DNA of 64,000 nt from Symbiodinium natans (GCA_905221605.1 CAJNDS010000180.1:747001-811000); one strand, 5' to 3'; positions 18,570 through 31,551 are shown, counted from the stretch's first letter. Translations and numbers: made by a program. Notes: generated by a model from the sequence alone, not told the origin.

Positions 18570-20251
18570 TCAGCAAGCATTCTCGCGCCCGGGACAGCGA
18601 AGCTCAGCCATAGCAGCAGACTTGCAGCGTGAAATACGGTGATTAAGGCTGTCAGGCACCGGGCTTCCACCATGGCGGAGAAACAAAACCTGAGCCTGGT
18701 ACTCTGGCTCCAGCATTCTCTCCAGTCGACGAACTAGCGATCGATTTCTGCACAGGTCTGTGCGATGTCCGCCGACAACGTTGAAACGACCAAATGTGGT
18801 ACCTTCAGGGTACGCATACCTTGCCCCAAGAAAGTCTGCAACAAGCGAATACGTTTTTGCGGGTTGACGAAGGAAGTCTTTGTGCAAAGGTAGCATGCGG
18901 CCAGTGAAAAGAGCCTGCATCGTCTGCAAATGCTGTGCTGTAGTGGTGGCATCTCTCAGTCGCTGCATCTGGCCAGTATCGCGTGCTTCCCAGATGGCTG
19001 AAGCACTTGGGAAGCAACCTTCCCGCGTACTTGCAACGGATGCCAGACTCTGTTCCTGCGCTCTCTCCAAGCTGCCATTATGGCAATAGTTGTACTCCAT
19101 GAAATGCCGCTCCAAGCGCCCAAGTGGATCACAAACAGTCATGATCACCTTGGCCCTCACCAGTGCCAAACTCATCCTTGCAAGGCCATAGCTGAAGAGA
19201 CCCGGGGAACAAATGCCGGCAAGGCGTGGCCGAACCCCAGTCTCCTCGGCACGGCGACAGTGATATATGATGATTAAGGCACCATAAGGCAGCATAAGGC
19301 AGCATAAGGCAACAACACCCCCCCCCCTTCGCAACTCCTAAAACAAAGGGGAACAGTGATCTCCTGCAGCTTCTTTTGTTTCGCCAGCTCCATTCGGTGA
19401 TTGAAATCCTCAACCTGCGACTTCAACGGCAGAAGGCGATGGACCACTTCAGTAACGAAGAAGAAGTCTTCCTTGTGACTTGGGAAAACGATCTCTGGAT
19501 GCTGGTCCAGATTTCGGTGCAACGATGTGGTGCCACAGTTGTCAACGCCCGCAATGGCAAAGTCCAACTGCAAAGATGGCCAGTTCAGCACCTCCTCGAT
19601 TTTAACAGCATCTGTAAGAATGGCTCCTTCTAGCAGCTTTCCAGCTTCTGTTCCAAATAACTTCCTTGCCTCAAATTCCGGAAAAAGTCTCTTGACGATC
19701 ATGTCTTCCGTGCAGTCGTACGGAGTGCACATGGCTACTCTTAAGCTTGGTGGGACGAATCCTGCAAGAATTGCGGCTTTCAGGCCTGATGATGGTGTGA
19801 TTCGAGTCACGCCCTCCAGAAATTTAGACAGGTTTGCGGATGGCACCAAGTCCCGAAGCTGCACCACGTCCACCATGGCTTCCCAATACCTGCCGCCGTG
19901 AACAGAGCATCCCAGAATTCCTTCCTGCGCCTGCCCAAACAGCACCTCAAGCCAGGGATCCCCGTAGCCTATGTCATCCAGCTGCAGGTTTGCAACTCTA
20001 TCGGATCTGCTGCCGTTTCGCTGATGTTCCAGGATGGCTTCCCAATACCAATCAGGTCTGTGACTCCTTGGAGAATACACAGTAGGTACATCTGACAGAG
20101 TTCTCCACTTCTCGATATCTTCTCCGTATGCAACAACGCAAGAATCACCCAACAATGGGTCAGCCTGGTCAGCATCAACTAAGACCAGCAGGCAAAAAAA
20201 GATGCATTTCTGTGCCGCGGGCATACGACCAGCAAGTGTCCAGAGCATCAA
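18570..20251 (-). CDS. Sulfotransferase-like protein, two exons
   Basis: Exon 1 (20251-19364) encodes 296 residues and exon 2 (19244-18570) 224 more; they join in phase at Q296/E297. Residues 15-27 form a hydrophobic N-terminal signal or anchor, so a secretory-pathway location is likely. Residues 30-200 are an unassigned domain with the paired Cys CTPYDC (175-180). Residues 231-244 (FAIAGVDNCGTTSL) are the PAPS-binding loop of sulfotransferases, followed by HPEI; residues 305-339 (SPG..., then KVIMTVCDPLGR) match the second cofactor motif. The usual loop Lys is Asn238 and the Arg of RDP is Cys334, so activity is uncertain. The family moves sulfate from PAPS to sugars, lipids or proteins; the substrate is unknown. 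The 119-bp intron has a GA donor. Confidence 0.75.
19245..19363 (-). other. Intron of the sulfotransferase gene, introner-like
   Basis: The 119-bp intron begins GAGATC and ends GCCGAG. The six bases AGGAGA occur at both exon borders, as after insertion with target duplication. Inside are three tandem copies of a GCCTTATGCTG-like unit and a run of nine G. ATCACTGT also occurs near both ends. Confidence 0.65.
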
Positions 20252-20259
20252 GCCACACC

Positions 20260-23200
20260 ATGAGTTTGTGTCCTTGTCTCTTTAGCCTCGAGTTGTACAT
20301 TAGTTCTCTTCGGATCTGCTGCAACAAGATCGCGCCCTCAACGGGGAACGCTAAATCAGGTCTTGGTTCTTTTTGTTCTAGCCTCTGTCTGCTGGAGGAA
20401 GCTTAACCGGAAGCTCTACGCGTGCGCACATCAGTTCACCATTGATCTGACAACAGCAACGATCCCGAACACTCTAGGCAACAGATGCCCTCAGCTAGCT
20501 TGCTTGTGACCACCAGCAACAGAAAATCGACCAGGTCACCAGGTCGGCCCTATTGAGCCTGAACAGCAAGCAAGCTATCTCTGACTGTGCAGCTTTACCA
20601 GCTTACGCAATCCCCTGCTTTGGTTATCTGGCCAAGGGTATGGCAAGGCAGCTACAGCGTGTTCTCTTCGGCGGGTGGACGCTGCACATCCTATGGATAT
20701 TCTGGAATCGCGGCTAAGCATCTGAATCTGAAGCGCTTGCTCTTCCAGTCGGCTGATCGCCAAAATGTGTTGTAGATTGTTGTGGGTAAATGTATTTACA
20801 TCTAAGCCAACTCCACAAACCACATCGCCTGAAGGCGGCACCCATGCGCCCGGGCTGGCCACGGGGGCCTTGCGTCGACAGAAATGAGGTCCGGTGCAGT
20901 CCGGACTTTATGCAGGGAGTGATAGCGGATCGTTGTGGATGGGGCGTAGAGGGAGCGACAGGGATATGTGGAGCAACTGAGGTACGCGCGTATCCAGGCC
21001 AGGCTGGCACACCCCAAGCTGGTGCACCTTGCCAAAGGCCTGGCGGCCTGTTCTCGGAGGCCAAGCAAGCAAGAGTCGTGTACGAGCATGTGGATGTGTG
21101 TGAACACTTGCTCTCACTGCCTGGTTTGCGTGTCCTCATCGGATGACCCAGAAGAGTTTCCCTCGTAGTCCTGCCAGCAGAATCAAAGGGAGGGACAAAG
21201 AGCTGCCACCTGTCGTTGCGCAGCTTGCCTCCTCGAATGGCCAGGCCCCGCCGCTTCCTGGCTTTGGTCCTTTTTGCAGTCACCAAACCCCCGCCATCCT
21301 CACATCTTAAGCTCCTTCTGAATCAGCCTCAAGCCTGCGTTCCAAGAGGTTGAACAGCGGTTGCAACGAGGGACGGACCTTCTGCAGGCAATTCCTGTCG
21401 CCTTACTCGGCGCACTTGCACGCCAGGATATTGGAGCCACAATCACAAGCCAACTGAACAACGTAGACGAAGACACGACACGTGACATTGCAATTCGAAC
21501 ATAGTAGCCGCAAAGTCGCTTCTCCTTCCCATTTCGTGGCGGCGGTGCGCTCGCCTTCTTTGCCTGGGTCGGGGCCCTTTCTGATTCTGGCCCTTGACGA
21601 ACGATTTTTGTCGACCACCGCCGAGCTTCCAGCGAACTTTTTGGAAGTCACAGCCTCTGGCATGTTTTGGAAACCGTTTGAGTGAGACCTGTGTAAGCTG
21701 ATGTGCTGTCTCGTCATCTTTAGGCCTATCACCACCGCGGAGAATAGCCCCAAGCTCACGTAGTTAGAATGAGCAGGTTGGCCGATTGTAACAGAAATCT
21801 GGTAGAGATCCATGGCCCTGCCTGGGGCAGCTCTGAAACCTCCTCGATGATTCCAAAGCGGCCTGAGCCATCGAGGACATAGCGTCTTCCGGCTTTGTTG
21901 GGCTTCGTGGGGACCGTTTGCAATAACTTGCATTGCCTTGCAGGCGAGAAACTCAGATCTATCTCCGGGGCCTCGTTGTACTTCCGACCTTACCGAAAAT
22001 TGCGGGTAAGAAGCCCCACTCGCTCATCATATCTCGCCCTCCTCAGATGCCAGCAGGCTTTCCAGTAGACCTGCACGTGTGAACACGGGCGAACACGGCT
22101 GTTCTCAACTTGATCCATACTTTTTTGCATACTTATTTTTACCATCTACTTTTCACGATGCTTTAGCGGATGTGGACCTGCCTCTGCCTCAAGGCCGGCA
22201 TACTTTCGAAAAATGGACGGAAGCCTGCGGCAGGTCAAATTTTCGCAGGGTCCACTAGGACTTCCACCACAGACATCCACAGACTTCCGATGCGCCAAGG
22301 CTCTTCAGCATTTTCGAAGGGTTGGAGCGTTCGTACACCTCAGTCTTCAACACCTCTGCAACAGCACACCGGCTGCTCCCTGAGTTCTCATGTTTCTGTA
22401 CAGTCAAGTCCATCCATGCCATAGCTGCCATGGTGTGTCAAGCTAGTATGGACGTGGAATGACGTGGAGATGACCCTCATAGAGGCACATGGTGCAGGCA
22501 ACGAGAAGCCACTGGTAATGAAACGTGTGAGGCCCTGACGCCACGAATCAGCTCACGAAGTAGGGCTGCATCCGCCTCATCGATCGGCGCCTGTTCCAAA
22601 AGTAGGGGCAAGGACTCACGTTGCGGCAAGGACAGTGAGAAAGATTTCCGAACCTGTGTCATACAATCCCCTGCAAATTATTTCAATAGCTTGGCCTTGG
22701 GGACATGGAGACTAGGGAGAGGCTGCAACATCGGGGCAGCCTTTCGGTTCCGCCGCGAGAAGGCCTTGTCCTGGCTCCTGGATACAGAAGGGTGCACCAT
22801 GGGACTTGCCTTGCCTGAAGGTGTTAGGAAACACCCAACCTCCCACCAAAAGACAAACAGCAAGGAAACCCTCAAGAAAAACAACACGTCTAAGTTACAA
22901 TACACTGAACCATGGTCTTGCTGTTACGGTTTGGTGTTAGATGACCGGCAACCCTGAACCTAACATTTACATTGCTGGTCGTGTTTATCAGCAGGTGGCG
23001 TGTGTTTACACGAGTCCACCCTATCCAGTCAACTGTGTGCGATTTTTGCGTGCGCACTCAGATGATGCAAGCACAAGCTGTGGGGTCACCAAATTTGCAG
23101 ATGCTGGGTCACCATATGCGTGTTGCACGTACACACGCAGAGATCATACTAGATGCACGGACATACACAGGTACCTTTGCATTCTGCAGTGTGCATGTAC

Positions 23201-24290
23201 ATGTGTATACGCACACCAGTACCTCTCCCCCTGAAACATCCTTTCCTGTCAGCACGGCATCACTTCCAGGATTCGCTACGCTGAGACAAGATAGCCCCCG
23301 ATCCTGACATTGGAAATAGCATCAAATCAATACCTAGATGATTGTGTGCATGAGGAAGATGTGCAAGAATCGTTGTTAAAGTTGGCTCAATTGATGCCCA
23401 GGTTTGCGTGTACAGAGAAAAGGAGAATATCCATCTCACCCTTGCCAGTCCGAGGCTCTTATGGTTCTACCGACCTATGGACCCATTCAAGCGTTCTTGG
23501 ACTTGCGTCCAGGCTCCTCTCCGAGGCGCTGCCTGATGCAGCCTGCCGAATCAGACATCCCGCCAGACTTATGATATACATTAAGGATCTTTGAATATCT
23601 TTGAAAATACTATGGCAGGAGTTGGTCAGTTCAAGCCACTAGATTCAACTTTCAGGACACGCGGCTCGCGGCTCCACTACGGGCCCAACTGCCGGCTTGC
23701 AGCAACTTTGTAACTGCAGCGCACCATATGTACAAGTTACTTGTGCAAGTTCTATCACCTTTTATCTATGTACAGCACTGGGCCTTGACTCGGCCAGAGA
23801 CAGTGGCTGCAAGATGCCCCGTTTTTTGAGATGCAAAGTGACAACTGGATTTGGGCTTGTCGAACATCGTGTCTCGCGTGCTGTTTAACAACTCACACAC
23901 ACACAAACGCAAACAGGCACTGAGGCACTGCAGGGGCATGCGCAGTCGGTTTCAGGCGCTTGTGCAAGGCACAGGCTCTGGATGCTAGCTGGGCCTAGCC
24001 TAAGTGAAAACAGCAGGAAAGCACAGGACCTGTGCATCAGCTTCTCTGTGATGTACAGATTGCCTCACTGGGCTAGTGAATTCTTCTCTCTCGAAACAGC
24101 AAAAACACAAAAACTCTAGCTATGTGCGAAAAAAGAAGAAGGTTGAGAGGCTTCCAAGACACACTCGGCATCGAAACAAATCCTGCCAGCACAGTCTCAT
24201 TGTCACCATAGCAACTCCACCAGGGACATGCAAACCCTGCAACTTCATGGCCGAGGATCCCGGTGGGCCCTCTGATAGGCCGCCAGTCCT
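20260..24290. other. Host sequence with weak coding hints only
   Basis: Minus-strand frames at 20714-21286 (KRRGLAIRGGKLRNDRWQLF near its start) and 21403-21933 (with a hydrophobic stretch YVSLGLFSAVVIGLKM) could contain exons, but I see no motif and no clean borders. A CA/GT-rich stretch lies near 23,100-23,230. Nothing else is supported. Confidence 0.3.
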
Positions 24291-24299
24291 CGACGGCTT

Positions 24300-24432
24300 C
24301 TCAGTTTTGTTTTCTCTCTTTTCTTTCTTTCTTTCTAGGGGCTTGGGGTCGGCGCCCCGGGCATCTTTGCCCGCCCCTGTTTCGGGGTGGTTGCGGTTGG
24401 AGTCCGGTGCCCGGGTGTACTCTGCCGACTGT
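24300..24432 (+). repeat. Polypyrimidine plus GC-hairpin repeat, copy 1
   Basis: A T/C-only tract ending in TTTC repeats runs into GGGGCTTGGGGTCGGCGCCC, then GGGCATCTTTGCCC (a small hairpin), CGCCCCTGTTTCGGGG and GGTTGCGGTTGGAG. The same order of blocks recurs at 25,202-25,372. Confidence 0.6.
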
Positions 24433-25201
24433 TAAGCCCCCCCCCCGGTTCCCGTTCCCTCTCTTAACCCCAGCACTTTATCCCTTACGTCGGCAGTGTG
24501 GTCCCCTGGCCCCCGACCTGACGTGAGACCTGCAGTCAATGGCCCACTTATGTCACTGCAACCTCCAACCTCAAAGCACTACAACCTGACCCAAACCTGA
24601 ACTCTCACCGGTGTTGGTCGTAAACCCTCGCTTTGGAGGAAATGGAAGGTAGGGGCGGAAAAAACATGCATGGTACTCGGATTGGCTCGGGAGATGTTCC
24701 CCACCCTTGAATTGAGTCCTCCCCCCCTCTCGCTGGGCTTCCTGCGACTTAAACACAGTACAGGCAAAAGCAAGCTCACATCTCAGGATTCCCAGATGCC
24801 TTGGGCATACTCTGATGGTTCCATTGCGGTGCGCCTTTTCAGCTCTCACCGTTCTATCCGAGCCCTCGCCCCCCAGTCACCCTCTCCCCGAAAGACACAG
24901 CTCCCAAGAGCTCGCATTCCCCCGAGTAACACCACACCTCAGATCTCGCAAGGGGCGAGGGCTCCCTCTCACACCAACTTGTTTACTCCCTACTTTGTTT
25001 TCTGTCAGACCCTCCCGAACTCAAACACCCCTCCCCACGACTCCGAAGCCTGTCGAAGAAACTCCGAAAACCTCCCCACCCCCCACTTCACCTTACTCTC
25101 AGAACGCACTGCCCCTCACGTGACATTTTCCTGCGCTCATCTCAGCCGTTCTTCTTCCGCCACCTTCACCGGGTTCGCCCCCACGTCTTCGGTCGCCGTT
25201 C

Positions 25202-25204
25202 CGT

Positions 25205-25296
<92 letters not shown>

Positions 25297-25372
25297 GGGG
25301 GCATGGGGGCAAGCCCCCGGGCGTTCTCGCCCGCCCCGGTATTCGGGGGGTCTCGGGTCGGTTTGGTTGGAG
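25202..25372 (+). repeat. Polypyrimidine plus GC-hairpin repeat, copy 2
   Basis: (CT)n of about 70 bp and five TTTC units lead into GGGGGCATGGGGGCAAGCCCC, the hairpin GGGCGTTCTCGCCC, CGCCCCGGTATTCGGGG and GGTTTGGTTGGAG. It is clearly related to copy 1 in layout and sequence. Frames through it (poly Ser-Leu or Arg-Glu) are artefacts. Confidence 0.65.
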
Positions 25373-25417
25373 GAGAGAAGAGCACTGGACCTTTTCCCCC
25401 AGCTGTGCCCCCATTAG

Positions 25418-25423
<6 letters not shown>

Positions 25424-25483
<60 letters not shown>
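25424..25483. repeat. (CT)n microsatellite
   Basis: About 30 uninterrupted CT units, ending at CTCGCGCACGTG. A further CT array of about 42 bp lies at 26,852-26,895. Confidence 0.9.
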
Positions 25484-25485
<2 letters not shown>

Positions 25486-26850
25486 GCACGTGTGGCCCCC
25501 TCCCGAAGGAGAAGGCCGCCCCCAGGGGCGCGCGATGTCCCAGGTCTGTGCTGCCCATCTTGTTGGCAGAAGGTGAAATGGAAAGGGATGGTCGCAGGGG
25601 AAAAACATGCACCTGAGGGACTCTGTTGGTTTTTCCCCCCAGGGTGCCTTTCTTAGTGGTGGAGAGAAAGTGTACCGCCCCGAATTGTGCCCCTGGCCAT
25701 GGTTAAAAGGGAAGAAAGGTGGTTGGTTTTCCACGGAGTCTGTCAAAGGCCCCCTGCAGCGCGGCAGTAGGGTCAGAAAGCTGGTTGATATTGCCCCCCT
25801 GCAGTTCGGCAGTGGCGTGGAGGTTACAGTGTTTCTATCACAGAAGGATACGGTGTTGCAAAGTGGTGAGGCTTCGCTCCCCTGAATTATTTATCCCCCT
25901 TTAAGCCCATTCAGAAGTGGAGGATGTCCTTGTAGCCATGTCTCAGTTGTAGACGGAGTCGTTGTAGTTTTTGCCAGCTAGGCGAGCAACCTTCCCCCAG
26001 CCTTTCTCGACTTTGGCTGCTAATGCCCCCGGTCTTCCTCTTCCTCGGCAGTGGTGGTTTGTCGCGTGCTGGAGCTGCTGATGGGGCCGATGGTGTTTCA
26101 CATGGTCCCCCCCGAGGTGTTCTTGACCTGGAGCTCTCTTGGATGCAGCGGTGAGTCTGGCTGCCGTCTTTGTCCCCCTTTTTGCATCTCGTTTTGCGGC
26201 CTGGGGCTGTGTAGAGGCCGATGGTCTTTCACATGGTCCTATGTTGTCCTGCCCCCAGGTTGGTGAGGTAGTAGTCTTGCTCCCGCTGGGAAGTCTCTCC
26301 TCTTGGGTTGCTGACGGTGGAGCGTCTCCCACGTGGTCGTCGAGGGGATGATGTGGTGCAGCGTGGTAGTTCGTAGTCTTTGCCAGGGTGACGTTGAGGT
26401 AGGTTGTGGTACTGCAGGTCGGAGTCCGGGTCGGCGAGCTTGTTGCGTGGCCCCAGTTTTTTGCCACCCATCGGACCAGCTCCCTCATATCGTGTAAAGC
26501 CATGTAAAGCCCCCCCAAGCAGCCTCTGGGTTTCCTCCGGAATGGGCGCTGTCAGGGGCGCCCCCCCTTTCATCGCTGCCATGGCTGAGCTTGCTGTGTC
26601 AAGGGGTGGTGGGGTAAAGCAATGTGGTAGGGCAGGGCATGCAGAAAATGAAGTCCTGGAGAGCCTACCTGCACATGTCAGGAGACTAAGGACTGAGAAG
26701 TAGCGTGTGCAATCAGTGGTTTTGTGCTCTGGGCGCCTCACTGTCCCCCGCTTCCACTCGGTTAAGGTCAAAGTCAACAGCCCCCCCCTAGGCAAACGAA
26801 ACAGATGGAACGACAGCACTGGTCCCCCCGAACAGCAACCGAAATTAGGG

Positions 26851-26896
<46 letters not shown>

Positions 26897-28669
26897 GGCA
26901 GCCAGCTAACTGGGCGGCAAGTCTTGTTGAGCCGTCGTTCTGGACTGCCCTTGTTTGGCAAGGACGTTGGGGGTTGGGGGTGAGAAAGCTTCACACATCT
27001 TCTCTTTCGCTGCGCTGCAGACTACTCAAGAACTGGACGTCCTCAATCGCACCACAACGAAGGTCAATTCGAACAACCTTGACATGCATTTGCAATCCAG
27101 AAAATAAACGCCAGGCAATCCAGCATCACTGCGCTGCCCCTCAAGGCATACTCCCAATGTATGCGCGGCAAAGATGCATTCATAGTCTTGAACTGTCCCA
27201 CATATAGCAATTGCCCACATCGTGCCTGGAGCATGTGAATGTATTCATACTGACACTGGTGAACACCTTGAAGAAAAAACATGCCAACGGAACCAAGACA
27301 CGAGGGAGTATGGCCAAGCAAGCCCATCTGCCACCACAGAGAGCTCGCCGCGAGGACAACGACGCAGAACCCGCCCGGCCGTGCGATCCGCAACTAGCAG
27401 GGAGCCGCCTCTCAAGGGGCTCACATCCCAACACGCCGTGTCAAAGCAAAGGTCTTATGATTGTCGCTTATCCGCTTCTTTGCTGCCTGGGCCAAAGGTC
27501 ACATCACAGGGACGCTCCAAAGGCCGCCCAAGGCAAGTGGTGCCCTGTCGAATCAGCTCCTCGTAGCCTCCTGAGGACACAACTGCTCTTACTCCATCAT
27601 CCACAGGTTGAGATACAGTATGATACAGGTTGCAGATGACTGCAGAGAAGGGCCCGTGCCTCGATGGAGAAATCGAACCACTCGCCCGTTCCTTATCATG
27701 CAGTGGCGTTAAGAATGTACCTGTTCTGTTTGGGCAGGCCCTTGGAGAACTCTCATTGTTTGGAGGCTGGATATTCACAAAAGATCTTTGAATTGGTAGA
27801 GTTCGGCAGTTCAGCGCTTTGCTGCTGTTGTCCTTCGCTGTCCTCAGTTTTAGTCCTCCTGAGGATTGAAAAAGGATTGAAAGTGCATGCAACCTTTTCC
27901 CATGTGCACAGCTTTGCTGTGCTACATCTCATGGAGCATTTTCTGTCCTCGGTAAACCTTTTTCCTTGTTTGTAGCTCCAACGAACTAGGCTGAAACGTT
28001 TCCTCACATCCCACTAGTGCTGCTGTGCGGCAAATGGTCCGCAACCTGATCAGCTGAAGAGCTCAAGTTCTAGACGATTCCAAATTGCCACAGGACAATC
28101 TCCATTTCTGGCTTTTGGCCTTGCCGTGTAGCCGTGTAAAGACTGATACAGTATGGTCCAGCGCGAGGGGGGGGGGTTGGTTCGTTGAGGCTTGGCCTTC
28201 GTACATTCTTTTCAAAAAAACTTGAAGCAAGCAGCGACTACACCCTCTGTGCTTGCACAGAGGCCACAATGATCTGCCAAGTTTGCAGACGCAGCCTCTT
28301 GGCACAACCGGTCCTGCACAGGTGCTGTATTTCAAGCTGACAAACTCGTTGCTTTGCAGCTTTGCAAAAAGGGCTTCCAGAGCATGGTGAGGGTCTACAA
28401 TTAGCTTTTTGCATCCGGTCTACAATTAGCTCATTGACATAAGCCCCTACTCCCAAACGCGGAAGTCCTTGCAAACATGGTTTTTTGTAGAGATCCCTAA
28501 TGAACACGGCGCAACGAGGGGGTCGCGGCAGGGTCCTTGCAATCACCTTTTGCTGCAAGGAACAGCGGTCCCCAACAAGCCATGAAGCAGATCATTCAGA
28601 GAGGCATTTGGCGCTCGATCCCCAAGGAACAGCACGTACTTTCAGTGCATTTCAGTTTTTTCTACATTG

Positions 28670-28880
28670 CTTTCGGATCTTTTCTCTGGTCGGGGCGATA
28701 CCTCTCGCAATTGACTTTTTGTATATGGACGATATCTGCGAGCGTAGTTTGAAGGCATCTGACCATAGTATAACATTGTTTCCGGAAAATGTTCACTGGT
28801 CGGGACGATACCTGTCACAATTGACTTTTTGTATAAGGACGATACCTGCGAGGTGTACTTTGAAGGCGTCCTGTGCTTTC
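28670..28880 (+). repeat. Tandem duplication of about 110 bp
   Basis: GGTCGGGGCGATACCTCTCG near 28,688 and GGTCGGGACGATACCTGTCA near 28,798 each lead into CAATTGACTTTTTGTATA, GGACGATA, CTGCGAG and TTTGAAGGC. The bases before each copy (ACATTG, CGGA) also match, so the unit is about 110 bp. Confidence 0.7.
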
Positions 28881-31526
28881 TGTTATTCAGTCATGATAAC
28901 TGTGGTTCATCTGCGTGCACCAGATTCTAGGAATCTGCTTGACCCAGCTTGTTCTCCCATCTTTGTCGGGATAGCTGAGTCATGTTGAGCCACTTGTGAT
29001 ATAATTCAAGGTTTTACATGGCTGCGCGCGTTCTCTTGCGATTTACGAATAGGCACGACTTTCTTATAATCCTTTCCCGCTCTTGTTTATAGCAAACTAG
29101 CACGGACTTCTCATGTAAATCCCCATGTAGACACCCCAAACGCAACGACCCCCCGAAACACTCTCCCGCAATGTCTGCTGGTCACATGTAAGAAACGCAA
29201 CGACTTTAGCAGTTGGGAGTATAAGCCCATGTGGACGGCATCTCCTCACCCACGCGCCAGTCCCAGCGGGCCAATCCCTGATATGTCGTTGCCAGAATGG
29301 AGCCATCGCAGTCCAGGCATACCTTAAGTTTGTCGAAGTGAACGCAGGTCATCATTTCCCTGAGTTTTTGTTGTCTTGTACTACGTGCCTTTAGAGACGC
29401 TGGATACGGTGCCCCTATTGTCGCTTTTGCAGTGCCCTGCAAACAGTCCCTGCTGAGGTGAGGATTTTGTTGCGGGTGGATATGACAGCTGCTTCCGACT
29501 TGTTCGGACTCCGACAACTAGCCTTTCACACGCCCTTCGCCAAATCCCTAACCCAGGGCACGGCATAGCTGACCGAGTCATCGTCGACCTTGCTGAACTC
29601 ACCCAGAGGCTGACCGCGGCCATGCCTACGAAGACGGAGCTTTGCATCCCACATTGCAACCTTTGAGACTGTAGACGAAGTCGCAACAACAACTTGGGAA
29701 AGTCCTCCAGCGGCAGACTCGGTCATTTTCTGGGTCGGCCACAATCAAGGACCCATCGGCGCAGCAAGCCACTCGCTGAGGATAGCTGAGCTGTGAATGA
29801 CCTTCAGGGATTCCCAGACTCGCCCTTCAAAGTCCTATCGCTGTTTTGCACAGAGACACCTATACAAACTGCTTCGGCACTTGCCTTCCCCCTGTTGTCC
29901 ACCTGCCACCACTTCCCCCTTTTCTGGAGGATGCGAGAGCTGAGGTATCAGGAAGTGCCAGCAATTCAGGATGAGATGATCCTCAACTTGCAAATCTTGA
30001 AATACACATCAAAATCATCCGGTGGCTCTCGCAGCTTCTCCTTTCGCACAGTTCTTGCTGGCCACATTGGCCCTGCACTGTCCTGCGGCAGCAAGCTGGC
30101 CAAAGCCTTCAGCGACGATTTGCCCCGAAGCTTAAGCTGACACATGTTACCACGACTAAACCATCTTAAATCTCATGCTTACAACTTACAATCTACATTT
30201 ACTTATCTTTTCTCGCTGGGTTGCTTCCAAGCGGGCCGTGGCTAGCGACTGGCACTGCCAGACGTCGCCAAGCTCGTGCAAGCTCTGCAGTGACGTCTTA
30301 AAGACATGGCGATGCCTTTCAAGGGAGGCTCCGGTTGCGAGCGGTTCTTGGGACCATTGCCGCCCTATGCCTGGCCTTGTGGTCAGCTCCGAGCGAAGCT
30401 GGGGTTTCTGGCACAGGCCACTCATCCGCTGAGAATCCAACCGCATCCCACCATTCAGTCACAAGGCCGGCTGACAAGCGCCACTCGCATGGCGGCTGTG
30501 CAAGCAAAATGCCCAGATTGCGATCGTTTGCGAAAAAAGCTGGCTTTACTTTGGGCATGGTCTATCTAAAAGGGCGCCATCGTGTGCTGCTGCATGGAGC
30601 CCGACAGGTGTGAGCGAGCATCACTTGTCAAATGGGAGGTGCGGTCATAGGGAGTTTGCTGGCCTTTTTCGTCTGTGTCAGAGCTTGGGGATGCTGGAGC
30701 CCACTGGCAACTGGCCTGCCTCGTCCTTCTGCGACTTGCGCCGTCGGACTTTTCGCACCTGCTACAAGAAAAACTGGAGTCGGGACCAAAGAAAAAGGGT
30801 ATTTGCTGGAGGGTTGAAGCCCCACTCAGTCACACGGCTATGCTTCATCCTGGTTTCGGCAACGTACTTTCGAAGACTTGACTCAAAATCGTGGCATTTG
30901 TCGGGGTCTCCTTCTTGGGCAGATCCGCTCGGACTGCAAGTCACTCCTCCTGCCTTCCTTCGCTTCTCCGGCTGGTCGGAACCTTTCAGATAAGAAGCCC
31001 GACACAAACAACGGCAAAATCTGAAAATGATGCCGTTAAACTTGGTCGACTACGACCACACATGTCATTATAATGATTGCAAAATGGATTCAGCACCAGG
31101 ACTGCCAAATTGCGTTGGCATGCTTCAGCCGCTTTCACAATTCCGGCGGAAGTCCTGCAGGAGACCGCCGCGCGCGCCCTCAGCTGGCAGTGACTGGCAG
31201 ACTGACTGACTGGGGTTTGAGTTTGAAAAACTGACAAAAATATAGTTCTTCACCACTCAAGAACAGATCCATCGCATCGGGCTCACTTGCCATGTGGCGC
31301 TAGGTAGGGCATGCTGAGCTGGCTCGGTGCGAATGACACTTGAGATCATCCCAAGGCATCAGCTCTTTCGACTGCCGCTCGCAGATCTCCGGCCTCCCAC
31401 CTCAACATAGGTCGTCATTCTGAAACAAAGGTTCCATGTCTCCAGTGTGGTATGCATTTCAACACTCCTTGAAAAGGGCAGCAAGCTGACATTTAGCACA
31501 TCATTCTCACCCACCACGTTCTTTTA

Positions 31527-31551
31527 CACAAGGGACTCGACTGCTGCCCTT
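31527..31551 (+). repeat. Dispersed 25-bp repeat, copy 2
   Basis: Matches 12202-12226 at 24 of 25 bases in the same orientation, with a T-rich run just before it. Confidence 0.6.

Noticed and set aside
25137-25746. Long frames of Arg-Glu or Ser-Leu repeats
   Set aside because: They are translations of (CT)n microsatellites and are open in several frames on both strands.
25943-26819. Two overlapping minus-strand frames of about 190 codons with basic, Thr/Pro-rich sequence
   Set aside because: They are low in complexity and sit between CT arrays with no recognisable motif. A gag-like origin crossed my mind but nothing supports it.
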